Assembly (NCBI GenBank): GCA_900771165.1
Contig: CAAGMX010000047.1
Location: 1-7,362 of the forward strand
Reading direction: 5' to 3'
Origin: Victivallales bacterium
Lineage (GTDB): Bacteria; Verrucomicrobiota; Lentisphaeria; Oligosphaerales; Oligosphaeraceae
Length of the DNA: 7,362 bases
Below are positions 1 to 5,359 of the stretch, in pieces. Each line of letters starts with the position of its first letter. Position 1 is the stretch's first letter. Position numbers and translations under genes: made by a program. The notes beneath the pieces were generated by a model that saw only the letters and a program-made list of their open reading frames with translations, was not told the DNA's origin and did no database searches.

Positions 1-737
1 AGCTCCACCTGGAGATCATCGTGGACCGTCTGCTCCGGGAGTACAAGGTGGAGGCCAACGTGGGCGCACCTCAGGTCGCTTACAAGGAAACCATCAAGAA
101 GTCCGTGGAGCAGGACACCAAGTATGCCCGTCAGTCCGGCGGTAAGGGCCAGTACGGTCACGTCAAGATCCGCGTCGAGCCCAACGAGCCTGGCAAGGGC
201 TACGAGTTCATCAATGATGTCAAGGGCGGCGACATCCCCAAGGACTACATCCCCGCCATCGAGAAGGGCTTCAAGGACGCCATGGAGACCGGCCCCATGT
301 CCGGCTGCCCCTGCGTGGACTTCAAGATCACCCTGGTGGATGGCTCCTACCACACCGTGGACTCCTCCGACATGGCCTTCCGCACCTGCGCCGCCACTGG
401 CTTCAAGGCTGCCTTCGCCAAGACCGCTCCCGTGCTGCTGGAGCCCATCATGAAACTGACCATCTCCACCCCCGATGAATACTCCGGCAGCATCACCGGA
501 AATCTCTGCGGTCTGCGGGGACAGGTCCAGGGCATGGAAATGGTGGGCAAGAACCAGCAGATCCACGCTCTGGTTCCCCTCTCCAACCTCTTCGGCTACA
601 CCAGCACCCTGCGGAATATGACTCAGGGCCGGGCCGGCTTCAACATGGAATTCTCCCATGACGCCCCCGTGCCTCAGAGCGTGGCCGAGGAAGTGCTGGC
701 CGCCCGCAAGAAGGCCCGGGAGGCCCGGGGTAAGTAA
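1..737 (+). CDS. fusA: Elongation factor G, C-terminal part (domains IV-V), 5'-truncated by window edge
   Basis: EF-G is the GTPase that drives tRNA-mRNA translocation on the ribosome. Only about 244 C-terminal residues of a protein usually near 700 are present. The reading frame is open from base 3 and opens with LHLEIIVDRLLREYKVEANVG, the typical junction into domain IV. Domain IV follows, with GGKGQYGHVKI and the segment HTVDSSDMAFRTCAATGFK near its tip. Domain V runs from about PVLLEPIMKLTISTPDEY through GLRGQVQGME and FGYTSTLRNMTQGR to the MEFSH motif and a basic Ala/Lys/Arg tail ending at TAA 735-737. Lysine is almost always AAG and most third positions are C or G, as expected of a highly expressed gene. 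The GTP-binding domains lie outside the window, so fusA versus a fusA paralogue cannot be fully settled, but nothing looks degenerate. An intrinsic terminator follows 25 bases after the stop. Confidence 0.96.
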   Translation, partial: LHLEIIVDRLLREYKVEANVGAPQVAYKETIKKSVEQDTKYARQSGGKGQYGHVKIRVEPNEPGKGYEFINDVKGGDIPKDYIPAIEKGFKDAMETGPMSGCPCVDFKITLVDGSYHTVDSSDMAFRTCAATGFKAAFAKTAPVLLEPIMKLTISTPDEYSGSITGNLCGLRGQVQGMEMVGKNQQIHALVPLSNLFGYTSTLRNMTQGRAGFNMEFSHDAPVPQSVAEEVLAARKKAREARGK

Positions 738-762
738 TTCCCTTATCCCCTGACCCCAAAAG

Positions 763-799
763 CCGTTCTTCTCTCTCCCGAGGGAAGGACGGTTTTTTT
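763..799 (+). terminator. Intrinsic terminator of fusA
   Basis: CCGTTCTT (763-770) pairs with AAGGACGG (785-792) as an 8-bp stem with one G-T pair. The loop is short and C/T-rich and can pair partly within itself (TCCC/GGGA). Seven T residues (793-799) follow directly. It lies 25 bases after the fusA stop and should end that transcript, so the genes from 1145 onward need their own promoter or readthrough. Confidence 0.9.
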
Positions 800-809
800 G
801 TTTCCGCCT

Positions 810-868
810 CCCCCCCCCGGGGGAAAAAGACGGGCCGAAACCCCCGGCAGTGGGACCCCCCCCGGGGG
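810..868. repeat. Two C8-9/G5 palindromic blocks with competing inverted repeats
   Basis: C9G5 at 810-823 and C8G5 at 856-868 each contain the perfect palindrome CCCCCGGGGG. In addition CCGGGGG (817-823) is complementary to CCCCCGG (841-847) across a 17-base loop, and GCCG (834-837) can pair with CGGC (845-848). These pairings exclude one another, so the RNA or single-stranded DNA could take several shapes. No T-run follows, so this is not a second intrinsic terminator. It may be only a GC-rich spacer. Confidence 0.6.
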
Positions 869-916
869 CACAGAATCCCGCTGGCGGCGCGTGCGGGGAT
901 TTCCCGGGATGCGTTT

Positions 917-965
917 GGGGGCGGGGGTGGGAGAGGGGGTTCTCTATGGGGGGAGGGAGTGGGGG
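917..965 (+). other. Potential G-quadruplex tract
   Basis: Four G-tracts at 917-921, 923-927, 929-931 and 935-939 are separated by loops of 1, 1 and 3 bases, which satisfies the classic G3+/short-loop quadruplex rule on the + strand. Three more tracts follow at 948-953, 955-957 and 961-965. The motif is seen directly; folding in the cell is inference. It lies just upstream of the AT-rich island at 968-976 and about 180 bases before the rhomboid start codon. Confidence 0.6.
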
Positions 966-968
966 AGT

Positions 969-976
969 TATATTAT
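969..976 (+). promoter_or_regulatory. Candidate -10 element (weak)
   Basis: TATATTAT is the only A/T-rich island in the stretch between the fusA terminator and the rhomboid gene, and it contains TATATT and TATTAT. No recognisable -35 box lies at the right distance, because that position is G-rich. If used, transcripts would start near 983 and carry a leader of about 160 bases. It is listed because the rhomboid-gmhA-lptD unit must start somewhere after the terminator at 763-799. Confidence 0.25.
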
Positions 977-1115
977 CCGCCGGCTTTTCCTGCGCCCCGG
1001 GGAGGGTTGTTTTTTCCCCTTCCTGCGAAGGGCCTGGGCAGGAACAGGCTGGGGCCGCTTTTTTGTCGGACACTCCCCCCCCCCTTTACGCCTTCCGTCA
1101 TCCCGGCGGAATTCA

Positions 1116-1144
1116 CTTCCCCCTTTTCGTCTTCTCTGCTTTTC
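1116..1144 (+). promoter_or_regulatory. Pyrimidine-rich leader without Shine-Dalgarno, rhomboid gene
   Basis: Only two of the 29 bases immediately before ATG 1145 are purines (G1129 and G1138). There is no GGAG- or AGGA-like sequence at the usual distance. The same composition precedes three other starts in this window, which suggests a shared mode of initiation not based on Shine-Dalgarno pairing. Confidence 0.55.
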
Positions 1145-1987
1145 ATGCTTAGCGACCGTGACTACTATTCCCGCCCGTCCCGACGGAATCCCTGGGGATT
1201 TTCCGCCTGGTCCGGGGTGGGGACCCTGATTTATCTCAACGCCATTATCTTCCTGGTGCAGGCCCTACTGGACAGGAATGACACCCTGATGCAGGGGTTG
1301 GCCCTGATGGGGAACAAGCCCTGGCAGCTGTGGCGCCTGGTCACCTACCAGTTCCTCCACGCCAGTTTTTCCCACATCTTCCTGAACATGTACGGTGTGT
1401 GGTTGTTTGGGCGAATGGTGGAGCAGGCCCTGGGCAAGACCCGGTTCCTCCTGCTCTACCTCTTCTCCGGCGTGCTGGGCGGTGTCTTCTTCCTACTGGC
1501 CAACCAGGGGAGTCTCGTTTCCTGCGTGGGGGCATCCGGGGCGGAGTTCGGCGTCATGGTGGCGGCGGCTCTGGCCTTCCCCCAGGCCCAGTTCTTTCTC
1601 CTGCTGCCTCCCATCCCTGTGCGCCTCTGGGTGCTGGCTCTGGTCTATTGCGTCCTGGAAGTGGTGATGCTGAATAACAACGGCACCATTGCCCACATTG
1701 CCCATCTGGGCGGCGCCCTGGGCGGCTTCCTCTTCATGCGGCAGCTGCTGCGCCCCCGGCGCTCCTCCTCCGGTGGCTGGGGCCCGGGAAGACCCTCCGC
1801 GCCTCCGCCTCCTCCCAAGTCTCCCTTCACCTCCCAGGAGTCCGACGTCTCCGACGCCCCCATCGACTCCGAGGAACTGAACCGGATCCTGGATAAGCTC
1901 TCCCGTCAGGGCATCGATCAGCTTACCCCCCGGGAGAAAGCCTCCCTGAGCCGGGCTGCCGAGGCTCTGAAACACCGCCAGCCGTAA
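1145..1987 (+). CDS. Rhomboid-family intramembrane serine protease with C-terminal cytosolic tail
   Basis: Rhomboids cut transmembrane proteins within the inner membrane. This 280-residue protein has six likely membrane helices (about residues 24-42, 66-88, 100-118, 128-146, 150-170 and 182-203). The family signature LHASFSHIFLN is at residues 71-81, with His77 and Asn81 helping form the oxyanion site. The nucleophile Ser131 lies in GASG and the catalytic His187 in IAHIAHLGG. Glu134, two residues after the GASG motif's Gly, is a charged residue in the catalytic helix. After the core come a Pro/Gly-rich linker (about 205-230) and a helical module, ELNRILDKLSRQGIDQLTPR (244-263) and onward, like the short tail domain (DUF6576 type) of other bacterial rhomboids. 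ATG 1145 was chosen because upstream in-frame sequence is low-complexity. The substrate is unknown. It is 33 bases from the gmhA-like gene and probably cotranscribed with it. Confidence 0.9.
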   Translation: MLSDRDYYSRPSRRNPWGFSAWSGVGTLIYLNAIIFLVQALLDRNDTLMQGLALMGNKPWQLWRLVTYQFLHASFSHIFLNMYGVWLFGRMVEQALGKTRFLLLYLFSGVLGGVFFLLANQGSLVSCVGASGAEFGVMVAAALAFPQAQFFLLLPPIPVRLWVLALVYCVLEVVMLNNNGTIAHIAHLGGALGGFLFMRQLLRPRRSSSGGWGPGRPSAPPPPPKSPFTSQESDVSDAPIDSEELNRILDKLSRQGIDQLTPREKASLSRAAEALKHRQP

Positions 1988-2020
1988 CCTCTTCTCCTCC
2001 CTCTGCCTTTCTGCAAGACC
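1988..2020 (+). promoter_or_regulatory. Pyrimidine-rich gap and leader without Shine-Dalgarno, gmhA-like gene
   Basis: The first 25 bases after the rhomboid stop contain a single purine. The last few bases before ATG 2021 read CAAGACC, which is not a convincing Shine-Dalgarno match. The gap is too short for a separate promoter that I can recognise, which supports cotranscription. Confidence 0.5.
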
Positions 2021-2656
2021 ATGCCTTCTCCTCTGGAACGACTCCTGGAACACTATCCCTGCCTTTCTGTCTGCCTGCCCCAAATCCAGGAGACGGCCCG
2101 GCTTCTGGAAGAGGGATTCCGCCGTGGCGCCACCCTCTTCACCTGTGGCAACGGGGGCTCCTGCTCCGATGCGGATCATATCGCCGGAGAGTTCCTCAAG
2201 GGATTCTGCCGCCGTCGTCCTCTGGAGAAATCTCTGGCGGATACCCTGGCGAAGGTGGATGCCCAGGACGGGGCGTTCCTGGGGAAGACCCTGCAGCAGG
2301 GCCTGCGCTGCATTCCCCTCTCCGGCTTTCCCGCCGCCTTAAGTGCCGTCCGCAATGATCTGGATGGCCAGATGGACTATGCCCAGGCCCTCCTGGCCCT
2401 GGCTCGTCCGGGAGATATGCTCCTGGGAATCTCCACCTCCGGAAACTCCCGGAATGTGCATTTGGCGGTGACCGTCGCCCGCAGCCTGGGGCTGACGGTT
2501 CTGGGCATGACGGGAGAGGCGGGGGGACGCCTGGCCCAGGAGGCGGATGTGACCATCCGGGTGCCCGCCAGGGAGACCTTCCGGATTCAGGAACTCCACC
2601 TGCCCGTCTATCATACCCTCTGCCTCTCTGTGGAGGAAGCCTTCTTCCCCCTCTAG
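2021..2656 (+). CDS. gmhA: SIS-domain protein, probable phosphoheptose isomerase (GmhA-like)
   Basis: GmhA converts sedoheptulose 7-phosphate to D-glycero-D-manno-heptose 7-phosphate, the first step toward the heptose of LPS inner core. It is a cytosolic SIS-fold enzyme. This protein has 211 residues, close to the usual 190-200. The sugar-phosphate loop GNGGSCSDADH spans 43-53 and a second, STSGNS, spans 138-143. The metal and catalytic residues known from GmhA structures have counterparts here: His53 and Glu57 in HIAGE, and Gln190 and His198 in RIQELHLPVYH. The segment between the helices (about 62-110) is longer and more divergent than in E. coli GmhA. The alternative is another SIS isomerase such as the DnaA-binding DiaA type, but the intact H/E/Q/H set and the position 51 bases before lptD favour an LPS-heptose role. 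The symbol is by homology only. ATG 2021 places the fold normally. Confidence 0.75.
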   Translation: MPSPLERLLEHYPCLSVCLPQIQETARLLEEGFRRGATLFTCGNGGSCSDADHIAGEFLKGFCRRRPLEKSLADTLAKVDAQDGAFLGKTLQQGLRCIPLSGFPAALSAVRNDLDGQMDYAQALLALARPGDMLLGISTSGNSRNVHLAVTVARSLGLTVLGMTGEAGGRLAQEADVTIRVPARETFRIQELHLPVYHTLCLSVEEAFFPL

Positions 2657-2707
2657 TTCCGCTGCCTTTTTCCCCCTTCTTCCTCCCTCATCCAACCCAC
2701 CTAGCCC
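2657..2707 (+). promoter_or_regulatory. Pyrimidine-rich leader without Shine-Dalgarno, lptD
   Basis: Positions 2665-2689 form 25 consecutive pyrimidines, and the whole 51-base gap has only about eight purines. No Shine-Dalgarno sequence precedes ATG 2708, where the upstream bases read CCTAGCCC. No intrinsic terminator or -10/-35 pair is visible in the gap, so lptD is probably transcribed with the gene before it. Confidence 0.55.
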
Positions 2708-5041
2708 ATGCACGCATCACGCTCCACCCTCAGGGGAATCCTGCTTCTGGCCGCCCTGCTTTGTCTGGCCCCACGGTTCTCCTGGGGAGAGGACGCTGCC
2801 GCCCTCGCCGCCACTCTCCTGGAGATTTCGGCAGACACCCTGGAATACGGGGTGGATGCCACTGAGGCCCGGGCAGAGGGGAATGTCCAGGTTGACTACG
2901 GCGACATCCGGATGACCTGCCAGCGGGCTGTCATCAACCAGAAGACCCGGGATTTCCAGGCAGAGGGCGGCGTGGAGATCTCCATGGAGGGGAAGGGAAC
3001 CTGGCGTGCCCCCTCTCTCCAGGGAAATCTGGATGCCCGGACCGTCTCTTTCGGACCCTTCCGGCTGGATACGGAGGTCTGGCATCTGGGCGGCGAGGCG
3101 GGGGAGAGCCTGGGAGACCAGGAAGGCCAGGTGGTGAAGCAGGGCTGGATGAGCACCTGCGACCGGGAAGAACCCCATTACCGCCTCCAGGCCAAGAAGA
3201 TCACCTATAATCCCCAGGACGGCACCTTCGTGGCCCGCCATATGACCGTCCGGGTGGGCAATGTGCCTGTCTTCTATTTCCCGGTCTTCCAGGGCAGCAC
3301 AGAGGCCACCGCCGGCATGATCTTCCGCCCGGGATACTCCGGAAAGCGCGGCGCCTATCTGCGGGTGGGGAGGATCTGGCAGCACGGAGGGAAAGGGAGT
3401 TCCCAGCTCTTTGTGGATGCCATGAGCAAGAGGGGCCTGGGAGTGGGCCAGACCACGGAATACCTGGACGGCGAGAAGCGGGAGGTGCAGACCAGCCTCT
3501 ACGGAATCCACGACCGGGATCCCGCCGAAACGGAACGGGGATACGACCGGCGCTTCCGCTCCCAGGAAGACCGCTACCGCCTGAAACTCTATTGGCGGGA
3601 AGCCCTGGATACCCAATGGTCCCTCCGCCTGAATGTGGATCTCCTCTCCGATATCTCCATGCTGGATGACTGGTTCCGCCACGACTGGAGACACTGGGGA
3701 CAGCCCAAGTCCTTCGCCAATCTCTCCTACGACATCGGATGGCTCCACTCCTCCCTGAATGTCCGCCCCCGGCTCAATACCTTCTACACCGTGGGAGAAC
3801 AGCTCCCGGAATGGCGGCTGGATATCCCACGCCTGACTCTGCCCAATTCCCCCCTGCCTCTGGTCTACTCCTCCCATACCTCCGCCGGATACTACACCAT
3901 GCAGTGGCGGAACTTCGAGCGCCAGAGACGGGAATTCATCCCCTCTCCCCTCTATCAGGAAAGCCTCCACGGAGACCCGGCGGACTACGGCGCCTTCCGG
4001 GCGGATACCCTCCATACGCTCCAGATGCCCCTGGAATTCCTGGATGCCTTCACCCTGACGCCCCGGGCCAGCCTCCGGGTGACCTCCTACTCTCGCAGCA
4101 GCCGCCAGGGCGTCTCCCAGGAGGAACTGGCGGACTGGATCAACGCCGACAATCCCGATGATCCTGCCGGCCTCTCCCCGGTGAAGGGACGCTATGACCG
4201 CCGGGGCGGCGCCCGCACCAGAGTCGCCACGGAATGGGGAGTGGAGGGCAGAACCTCCCTGATCGGAGAATGGAGCAAGGCCGAATGCCCCTGGCTGGAT
4301 ATGAAGGGACTGCGCCATGTGGCGGAACCCTACTTCAACTACACCTACGCCGGCGCCCCCTCCGTGGACCGGGAGTATCTCTACTTCTTTGACGAAATCG
4401 ACCGGCTCCAGCGCCAGAATTTCCTGCGGGTGGGCCTGGAACAGCGCTGGATGACCCACGGGGAGTCCGGCTGCCTCCGCACCCTCCTCTCCCTGGAAAA
4501 CTATCTGGATGTCCACCACCAGCCCGGGGACGAGACCCAGCGGCATTGGGGTGACCTGGGAAGCCGCCTGAGCCTGCAGCCCCGGGAGAATCTGCGGCTG
4601 TGGGGCACCCTCCTTCACGATGTGGGGGCAGGGCGCATCCAGCGCGGGGAATTGGGCATTCGCTTCGGCAGGGAGGAGACCGGCTCCTTCAGCCTCCGCT
4701 ATGTCTACCGCAACAACCACCTCTCCCGCTCCGTCTACTCCATGGGCTCCACCCTGGCGGACTTCACCGGGGAATCCGGCTACCTGAAACGCTACTTCCA
4801 GAGCGCCGACACCCTTACCGCCCAGGTGAACATCCCCCTCAATCCCCTGACCAGCCTGGAAGTGGGGGCGGAATACGATTTCGAGAAGAACAATCTGGAG
4901 GAACACCACTACTACCTGACACGCCAGCTCCATTGCTGGACCCTGGTGGGCGGCGTGGGCTGGGATGACCACGATTTCCAGGTCATGATCCTCCTGCGCC
5001 TCACCGCCTTCCCCAACGTGAAGCTCAACCTGAATCTCTAA
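2708..5041 (+). CDS. lptD: LPS assembly outer-membrane protein LptD (OstA/Imp)
   Basis: LptD, with the lipoprotein LptE, is the outer-membrane translocon that inserts LPS into the outer leaflet. The 777 residues (E. coli LptD is 784) begin with a signal peptide: Arg5 and Arg9, a hydrophobic stretch 10-22, and a likely cleavage after SWG (residue 27). Next comes the OstA-type periplasmic jellyroll (about 36-160), with the family pattern EARAEGNVQVDYGDIRMTC and then TCDREEPHYRLQAKKITYNP. VPVFYFPVF leads into the beta-barrel, where alternating aromatic strands run to the C-terminus. MLDDWFRHDW (about 318-327) corresponds to the conserved central LptD segment. Mature cysteines are 71, 151, 527, 589 and 743; the adjacent C-terminal Cys pair used in E. 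coli disulphides is absent. The last residue is Leu, not the usual aromatic. The start has no Shine-Dalgarno, but the signal peptide follows at once. Confidence 0.9.
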   Translation: MHASRSTLRGILLLAALLCLAPRFSWGEDAAALAATLLEISADTLEYGVDATEARAEGNVQVDYGDIRMTCQRAVINQKTRDFQAEGGVEISMEGKGTWRAPSLQGNLDARTVSFGPFRLDTEVWHLGGEAGESLGDQEGQVVKQGWMSTCDREEPHYRLQAKKITYNPQDGTFVARHMTVRVGNVPVFYFPVFQGSTEATAGMIFRPGYSGKRGAYLRVGRIWQHGGKGSSQLFVDAMSKRGLGVGQTTEYLDGEKREVQTSLYGIHDRDPAETERGYDRRFRSQEDRYRLKLYWREALDTQWSLRLNVDLLSDISMLDDWFRHDWRHWGQPKSFANLSYDIGWLHSSLNVRPRLNTFYTVGEQLPEWRLDIPRLTLPNSPLPLVYSSHTSAGYYTMQWRNFERQRREFIPSPLYQESLHGDPADYGAFRADTLHTLQMPLEFLDAFTLTPRASLRVTSYSRSSRQGVSQEELADWINADNPDDPAGLSPVKGRYDRRGGARTRVATEWGVEGRTSLIGEWSKAECPWLDMKGLRHVAEPYFNYTYAGAPSVDREYLYFFDEIDRLQRQNFLRVGLEQRWMTHGESGCLRTLLSLENYLDVHHQPGDETQRHWGDLGSRLSLQPRENLRLWGTLLHDVGAGRIQRGELGIRFGREETGSFSLRYVYRNNHLSRSVYSMGSTLADFTGESGYLKRYFQSADTLTAQVNIPLNPLTSLEVGAEYDFEKNNLEEHHYYLTRQLHCWTLVGGVGWDDHDFQVMILLRLTAFPNVKLNLNL

Positions 5042-5046
5042 CGCCC

Positions 5047-5092
5047 CCGCCCCCCTCTCCGGGAACTCCCTGGGGTTCTAGGAGGTGGGCGG
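5047..5092 (+). other. Nested hairpin after lptD, possible terminator without T-run
   Basis: CCGCCC (5047-5052) pairs with GGGCGG (5087-5092), and after one mismatch CCTC (5054-5057) pairs with GAGG (5082-5085). An inner hairpin pairs GAAC (5063-5066) with GTTC (5075-5078), extended by T-G and C-G. The stem starts six bases after the lptD stop. It is followed by CTAAAAGG rather than T residues, so it is not a textbook intrinsic terminator. It could end or protect the 3' end of the lptD message. Confidence 0.45.
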
Positions 5093-5130
5093 CTAAAAGG
5101 AAAAGAATTGCCAAATTTCCGGGGCGGGAG

Positions 5131-5158
5131 TTGCAAACTGTTTCATTCTTGCTATAGT
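5131..5158 (+). promoter_or_regulatory. Sigma-70-type promoter of tRNA-Leu
   Basis: The -35 box is TTGCAA (5131-5136), the spacer is 16 bases, and the -10 box is TATAGT (5153-5158) with an extended-10 TGc directly before it. Transcription would begin near 5165, giving a short leader of about 38 bases that RNase P would remove at 5203. It is the best promoter match in the window. Confidence 0.8.
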
Positions 5159-5202
5159 ATCCCCGTTTCCCGCTTGGCGACAGGCGCGAATCATTTTCTT
5201 TT

Positions 5203-5289
5203 GCCCGGGTGGCGGAATTGGCAGACGCGTTAGGTTGAGGGCCTAATGGAGTAACATCCGTGCGGGTTCAAGTCCCGCTCCGAGCACCA
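5203..5289 (+). tRNA. tRNA-Leu, anticodon GAG
   Basis: This 87-base class II tRNA carries its CCA end in the gene (5287-5289) with discriminator A5286. The D arm has GCG/CGC and GG in the loop. The anticodon stem TTAGG/CCTAA (5230-5234 and 5242-5246) is perfect, and its loop TTGAGGG puts GAG at 5237-5239, reading CUC and CUU. The long variable arm pairs GGA with TCC (5248-5250 and 5257-5259). The T arm GCGGG/CCCGC closes the loop TTCAAGT. The acceptor strands are GCCCGGG (5203-5209) and TCCGAGC (5279-5285): they pair except for an apparent C-A mismatch at pair 3-70, and pair 7-66 is G-T. The rest is normal, so the gene is probably functional. Confidence 0.95.
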
Positions 5290-5294
5290 GTTTC

Positions 5295-5328
5295 AACCTG
5301 GCTACCCTTGAGGTGGCCAGGTTTTTTT
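5295..5328 (+). terminator. Strong intrinsic terminator after tRNA-Leu
   Basis: AACCTGGCTACC (5295-5306) pairs with GGTGGCCAGGTT (5312-5323) through 12 base pairs, one of them T-G, around the five-base loop CTTGA. A run of seven T residues spans 5322-5328. It begins five bases after the tRNA CCA end and should stop most tRNA transcription just before mnmG. Confidence 0.93.
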
Positions 5329-5340
5329 GTTTCCCTAACG

Positions 5341-5359
5341 CTCGCCTTTCCTCGGTTCT
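5341..5359 (+). promoter_or_regulatory. Pyrimidine-rich leader without Shine-Dalgarno, mnmG
   Basis: Three purines occur in the 19 bases before ATG 5360, and there is no Shine-Dalgarno sequence. The start is placed firmly because the family N-terminus (YDVIVVGGGHAG) follows within four residues. No promoter is visible between the terminator T-run and the start codon. Confidence 0.5.

Larger units (their letters stand above)
800..1144. other. Intergenic region rich in C and G runs, no convincing gene
   Basis: Several frames stay open here, but their translations are low-complexity Pro/Gly/Arg strings of the kind GC-rich runs produce, and none resembles a protein family. The rhomboid frame is open upstream to a GTG at 959, but that extension is proline-rich and family alignment favours ATG 1145. 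Visible elements are C9G5 (810-823), C8G5 (856-868), G-tracts (917-965), an AT-rich island (968-976), two T6 runs (1010-1015 and 1059-1064), weak hairpins such as GCCTG/CAGGC (1032-1036 with 1045-1049), a C10 tract (1075-1084) and a C/T-rich leader. No tRNA or known RNA family was recognised. Confidence 0.7.

Noticed and set aside
1031..1064. Second terminator or small RNA end (GCCTG/CAGGC hairpin followed by T6)
   Set aside because: The stem has only five pairs with an eight-base loop, and the T-run lies ten bases after it. That is too weak to claim a terminator or to define a small RNA between 983 and 1064.
959..1144. N-terminal extension of the rhomboid protein from GTG 959
   Set aside because: The extra 62 residues are Pro/Phe/Leu-rich low complexity produced by homopolymer runs. 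Rhomboid homology and the short polar N-terminus fit ATG 1145.
798..1229. Small proteins in other frames of the fusA-rhomboid spacer
   Set aside because: The translations consist of Pro, Gly and Arg runs caused by C/G tracts, have no ribosome-binding site, and one runs into the rhomboid gene in the wrong frame.
2717..4972. Very long open frame (751 codons) on the - strand, antisense to lptD
   Set aside because: The translation is a Gly/Val/Ala/Gln-rich string with no family motif, signal or start context. Its length follows from the codon bias of lptD, which avoids stop complements in that frame. The + strand gene is clearly real.
5108..5113. TTGCCA as a -35 box for the tRNA promoter
   Set aside because: It is 39 bases from the TATAGT box, while TTGCAA at 5131 has a proper 16-base spacer.
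5218..5247. Promoter for mnmG inside the tRNA gene (TTGGCA with CCTAAT, spacer 18)
   Set aside because: Both boxes are forced by tRNA structure (D loop and anticodon stem), and the -10 match is only four of six.
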